Assembly (NCBI RefSeq): GCF_008274585.1
Contig: NZ_VTRT01000001.1
Span: 868,001-932,000, forward strand
From: Pedobacter sp. BS3
GTDB lineage: Bacteria; Bacteroidota; Bacteroidia; Sphingobacteriales; Sphingobacteriaceae
Length of the DNA stretch: 64,000 bases
Direction of reading: 5' to 3'
Position numbers and translations under genes: made by a program. Position 1 is the first letter of the stretch, and the number at the start of each line of letters is the position of its first letter. The notes below the pieces were generated by a model. The model had not been told where the DNA came from, made no database searches, and saw nothing but the letters and a program-made list of their open reading frames with translations. This document shows, piece after piece, positions 61,729-64,000 of the stretch.

Positions 61729-61845
61729 ATGCTGATCCCGAGTAATTCGGGAGAAGCATCTCATCATATTCTGGCTGATGCATAGTTTAATAGCTCAACA
61801 CTTTACAGAGATGCTTCACTTCTCCGCCAGTTGGCGGATCAGCAT
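61729..61845. repeat. Palindromic element ATGCTGATCC...GGATCAGCAT
   Basis: Outer arms atgctgatcc (61729) and ggatcagcat (61836) are perfect. Inner arms gagaagcatctc and gagatgcttcacttctc also pair, and cccgagtaattcggg is a local stem. Miniature-element-like, in the spacer between the convergent lspA and bacilliredoxin genes. Confidence 0.7.
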
Positions 61846-61863
61846 AACAGCATTTCAACTTAA

Positions 61864-62274
61864 TTAACAATACTGCTCAAAAGCAGCAGTTAAGTTATCA
61901 GCGATCATCTGTGCACCACGGCCTTCTATCTGGTGACGCTCGATCATGTGCACCAGCCTGCCATCTTTGAACAGGGCCATTGACGGTGATGATGGCGGAT
62001 AAGGCAGCATGTACGAACGGGCTTTATCAACCGCAGCTTTTTCCATACCGGCAAATACAGTAACCAGTCTGTCGGGACGCTTCTCATGCGATGCAGCTAT
62101 CTTAGCAGCCGGACGGGCATTGGCTGCTGCACAGCCACAAACAGAATTTACTACAACAAATACAGTTCCCTCGCTGCTAATGGCGGCATCTACTTCCTCA
62201 GGGGTTTTTAACTCTTCAAAACCGGCGCCGGTTAAATCCTTGCGCATGGGCTCTACCAAATATTCCGGATACAT
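61864..62274 (-). CDS. BrxA/BrxB-family bacilliredoxin (YphP/YqiW-like)
   Basis: A thioredoxin-fold protein with the CGC motif at residues 46-48 (VVNSVCGCAAANARPAA), typical of de-bacillithiolating bacilliredoxins. The MYPEYLVEPMRKDLTGAGFEEL start and MLPYPPSSPSMALFKDGRLVHMIERHQIEGR block match the family, and length 136 is normal. It would remove bacillithiol mixed disulfides in the cytoplasm if the host makes bacillithiol; no bacillithiol-synthesis gene lies in the window. Confidence 0.92.
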   Translation of the reverse strand: MYPEYLVEPMRKDLTGAGFEELKTPEEVDAAISSEGTVFVVVNSVCGCAAANARPAAKIAASHEKRPDRLVTVFAGMEKAAVDKARSYMLPYPPSSPSMALFKDGRLVHMIERHQIEGRGAQMIADNLTAAFEQYC

Positions 62275-62386
62275 AATTTAAAATCTTTGAATAATTTCAG
62301 CACAAAAATAATAAATCGCCAAAGTATTTGTTTTAATATCTGGAATATAACATTTAACTGACTATGCAGATTATCAGCTAAATATC

Positions 62387-62416
62387 TTGTTTATTCCGCA
62401 AGGAGTATTATATTTA
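62387..62416 (+). promoter_or_regulatory. Candidate promoter of the M23 peptidase gene
   Basis: TTG (62387-62389), a 19-base gap, then TATATTTA (62409-62416), one base from the -7 consensus TAnnTTTG. The start codon is 37 bases downstream. Confidence 0.45.
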
Positions 62417-62453
62417 CACTCCCGTTTGAGTTTAGAAACCTTATCTTATTATT

Positions 62454-63299
62454 ATGAGCAAAAGTAAACGTGATATCAGCACGGTTATAATTGTGAGCAG
62501 GGATCAACAGCAAAGCCGGTCTTTACGTATTCCCACAAAACACATATACCGGCTAAAGCATTACATAGCGTTTGTTGTACTGCTTATTGTTTCATTAAGC
62601 TGTGCGGTGTTTTACCTGCACCGGCAAAACCAGCACCATGAAGAGGAACGGCAAAGATTGTTACGGCAGGTATTATCGTTAAAGCAGCAGATACCCGAGC
62701 CGGATACGGTGAACAGGGCACAGGTTTATATTCAGGGCATTGAAGCGAAGCTGAAAAAAATAAACAGCTATCTAACTAAACGTGGATTAAAAGGATTTTC
62801 CGTTAAATCGGTAGGTGGAGTGGCCGCAGATACCTCACTTTCAGAGGAAGAATTATACTCATCGTACGATGATTACCTGGCCCGGGTATTAACCGGCGTT
62901 GCGTTTACGCCAATGGGCTATCCAAAAGTAAGCGATCTGACCTCTTTCTTCGGTTATCGCGGCGATCCGTTCGATTCCGGCCGGGGTGAGTTTCACCCGG
63001 GTATTGATTTCAGGGGACACCGTGGCGATAAGGTAACCTGCACCGCTAACGGAACAGTAATCAGCGCCGGTTGGATGGGCGGCTACGGGAACTGTATCCG
63101 TATACGGCACGCCAATAATTACGAGACCTTATACGGGCATCTTTCAAAAATCAATGTTAAAGTAGGGCAGAAAGTAAAGGTAGGCGATAAGATCGGGGCA
63201 ATTGGCTCAACAGGTCGCTCTACCGGTAACCACCTGCATTACGAGGTAAGGAAAAACGGTAAAGCGGTTAACCCGATAAGCTATTTGCGGTTAAATTAA
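62454..63299 (+). CDS. M23-family peptidoglycan endopeptidase, membrane-anchored
   Basis: A LytM-type metallopeptidase that cuts peptide cross-links in peptidoglycan. Cytoplasmic basic N-terminus, one transmembrane helix (about residues 36-53), a coiled coil (about 55-105), and a C-terminal LytM domain with zinc-binding HPGIDFRG (His near 181), YGHLS and GNHLHYEV (near 258-264). All ligands are present, so it should be active. It is followed 82 bases later by a bactofilin gene, a pairing used in cell-shape control in other bacteria. Confidence 0.94.
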   Translation: MSKSKRDISTVIIVSRDQQQSRSLRIPTKHIYRLKHYIAFVVLLIVSLSCAVFYLHRQNQHHEEERQRLLRQVLSLKQQIPEPDTVNRAQVYIQGIEAKLKKINSYLTKRGLKGFSVKSVGGVAADTSLSEEELYSSYDDYLARVLTGVAFTPMGYPKVSDLTSFFGYRGDPFDSGRGEFHPGIDFRGHRGDKVTCTANGTVISAGWMGGYGNCIRIRHANNYETLYGHLSKINVKVGQKVKVGDKIGAIGSTGRSTGNHLHYEVRKNGKAVNPISYLRLN

Positions 63300-63315
63300 T
63301 CTGATGGCAAACTTT

Positions 63316-63337
63316 AAACCCCGAACAATCGGGGTTT
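63316..63337 (+). terminator. Stem-loop between M23 peptidase and bactofilin genes
   Basis: aaaccccga and tcggggttt form a perfect 9-base stem with loop acaa. The downstream tttcactatgttcaactttt resembles the element at 1711-1750. It could partially terminate between the two genes or be a dispersed repeat. Confidence 0.55.
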
Positions 63338-63381
63338 CACTATGTTCAACTTTTCACCTTCAACCTTAACTTAACAACGTT

Positions 63382-63786
63382 ATGTTTCAGAAATCGCGAA
63401 AAATGAATCTTGATGAACAGAAAATAACCTCGCTGATCAGCGAAGGTTGCGTTCTGGACGGGCAATTAAAAGCGCCCGGGTTTATCCGTATTGACGGTAC
63501 GGTGCATGGCAACGTAACGGTTGAGCAAGGGCTGATATTGGGCGAAAAGGCATCGGTTAACGGCGACGTGGTTACTAAAGACATGATAGTTTACGGTACG
63601 GTAAATGGCAATATCAGTGCCCAGATATTAGAAATTAAACAAACCGGCAAGGTAAATGGCGATATCTCTACCCGCCAGCTACAGGTTGAACTGGGAGCCG
63701 TATATAATGGCAAGCTGAATATGTCGTACAAAAATACACCGGAGCTGCTGCCTAAAGCAACGGAAAAGGATGCTGCATTAGTATAA
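63382..63786 (+). CDS. Bactofilin (polymer-forming cytoskeletal protein)
   Basis: A small beta-helical protein that self-assembles into filaments at the membrane. The core (about residues 15-115) shows the repeated hydrophobic-glycine pattern: LISEGCVLDGQLKAPGFIRIDGTVHGNV, LILGEKASVNGDVV, MIVYGTVNGNI, LEIKQTGKVNGDIS, LQVELGAVYNGKL (segments listed separately). Short disordered ends. Adjacent to an M23 peptidase, which in Helicobacter and Myxococcus relatives is the bactofilin partner. Confidence 0.93.
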   Translation: MFQKSRKMNLDEQKITSLISEGCVLDGQLKAPGFIRIDGTVHGNVTVEQGLILGEKASVNGDVVTKDMIVYGTVNGNISAQILEIKQTGKVNGDISTRQLQVELGAVYNGKLNMSYKNTPELLPKATEKDAALV

Positions 63787-63840
63787 ATATAGTATCACAA
63801 AAACCTAACTCCAGCTTCAACATCCGCCTTTTAACGGTAC

Positions 63841-64000
63841 TTAGAAAGAGATTTCTATAAGTTCTTGTCCGATACGGTGTAACTCCTTTTCTATCTCTTT
63901 TTTGCGTTTTTCACCTGGTGATTTACTTCCATTTAGATAAGCTGCCATTAATGGCTGAGATATGCCTAATCTTCTTGCAAAAGCAGAAATATTTAATTCG
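63841..64000 (-). CDS. C-terminal part of a HicB-like antitoxin / HTH protein
   Basis: The reverse strand is open from the window edge for 52 codons to a TAA at 63841-63843. It reads ELNISAFARRLGISQPLMAAYL, NGSKSPGEKRKKEIEKELHR and IGQELIEISF. This is a helix-turn-helix followed by a helix with the HRIGQELIEI pattern seen at the end of Bacteroidota HicB antitoxins. The N-terminal HicB fold and any HicA toxin lie outside the window, so the antitoxin role is inference; a generic XRE regulator remains possible. Confidence 0.6.
   Translation of the reverse strand, partial: ELNISAFARRLGISQPLMAAYLNGSKSPGEKRKKEIEKELHRIGQELIEISF

Overview
This window is chromosomal DNA from a member of the Bacteroidota, most likely family Sphingobacteriaceae (Mucilaginibacter/Pedobacter-like). 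The assignment is inferred from gene content (UpxY-type NusG paralogue, Bacteroidota-style IleS, LbH and AT3 acyltransferases, DUF4369-TlpA protein, formimidoylglutamase-like arginase) and from promoter elements of the TAnnTTTG type. No rRNA, tRNA, CRISPR array or transposase was seen.

Layout. (1) 1-4.6 kb: housekeeping genes, namely the 5' part of serS (minus strand), rsmI, a PH-SHOCT protein, lnt and a PepSY-like secreted protein. (2) 4.9-50.5 kb: one very large surface-polysaccharide locus, almost all on the plus strand. It opens with an outer-membrane export lipoprotein, a Wzc-like tyrosine kinase and an UpxY antiterminator. It continues with an asparagine synthase, an ABC exporter (Wzm and Wzt), about nineteen glycosyltransferase genes (GT2, GT4 and GT8-like), four methyltransferase genes, four acyltransferases, an aldo-keto reductase/GMC oxidoreductase pair and a Wzy/ligase-like membrane protein. 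No Wzx flippase, initiating sugar-phosphate transferase or nucleotide-sugar synthesis genes are present, so precursors and the initiating step must come from elsewhere. (3) 50.8-54.1 kb, minus strand: a secreted GH36 alpha-galactosidase and a GDPD lipoprotein. (4) 54.4-64 kb: a formimidoylglutamase-like protein, a TlpA-like thioredoxin, ileS, a DksA-like protein, lspA, a bacilliredoxin, an M23 peptidase, a bactofilin and the 3' end of a HicB-like antitoxin gene.

The most unusual feature is a dense population of degenerate short-period repeats of several unrelated families. They include a 7-base AACGANN family, a 7-base CCAYTNT family, a 7-base CAAGAAR family, a 6-base RAGGNT family, a TTATAAACCT palindromic family and TTTGACT-like tracts. 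They fill the spaces between genes. They also run into coding sequence in frame: they create Lys/Glu/Asn-rich loops inside glycosyltransferases and asparagine synthase and supply the C-terminal tails and stop codons of several proteins. Two small four-helix-bundle (bIVP/S23-type) genes and one PIN toxin-antitoxin pair are embedded between such arrays. Separately, a 90-base element with perfect 10-base terminal inverted repeats lies in frame in the ileS editing-domain region.

The polysaccharide locus is a base-composition mosaic. Blocks such as 16-30 kb and 37.3-40.5 kb are very AT-rich, while the exporter core and several GT4 genes are GC-richer. The clear in-frame repeat expansions lie in the GC-richer genes, which fits repeated import of AT-rich sugar-specific cassettes into an older framework.
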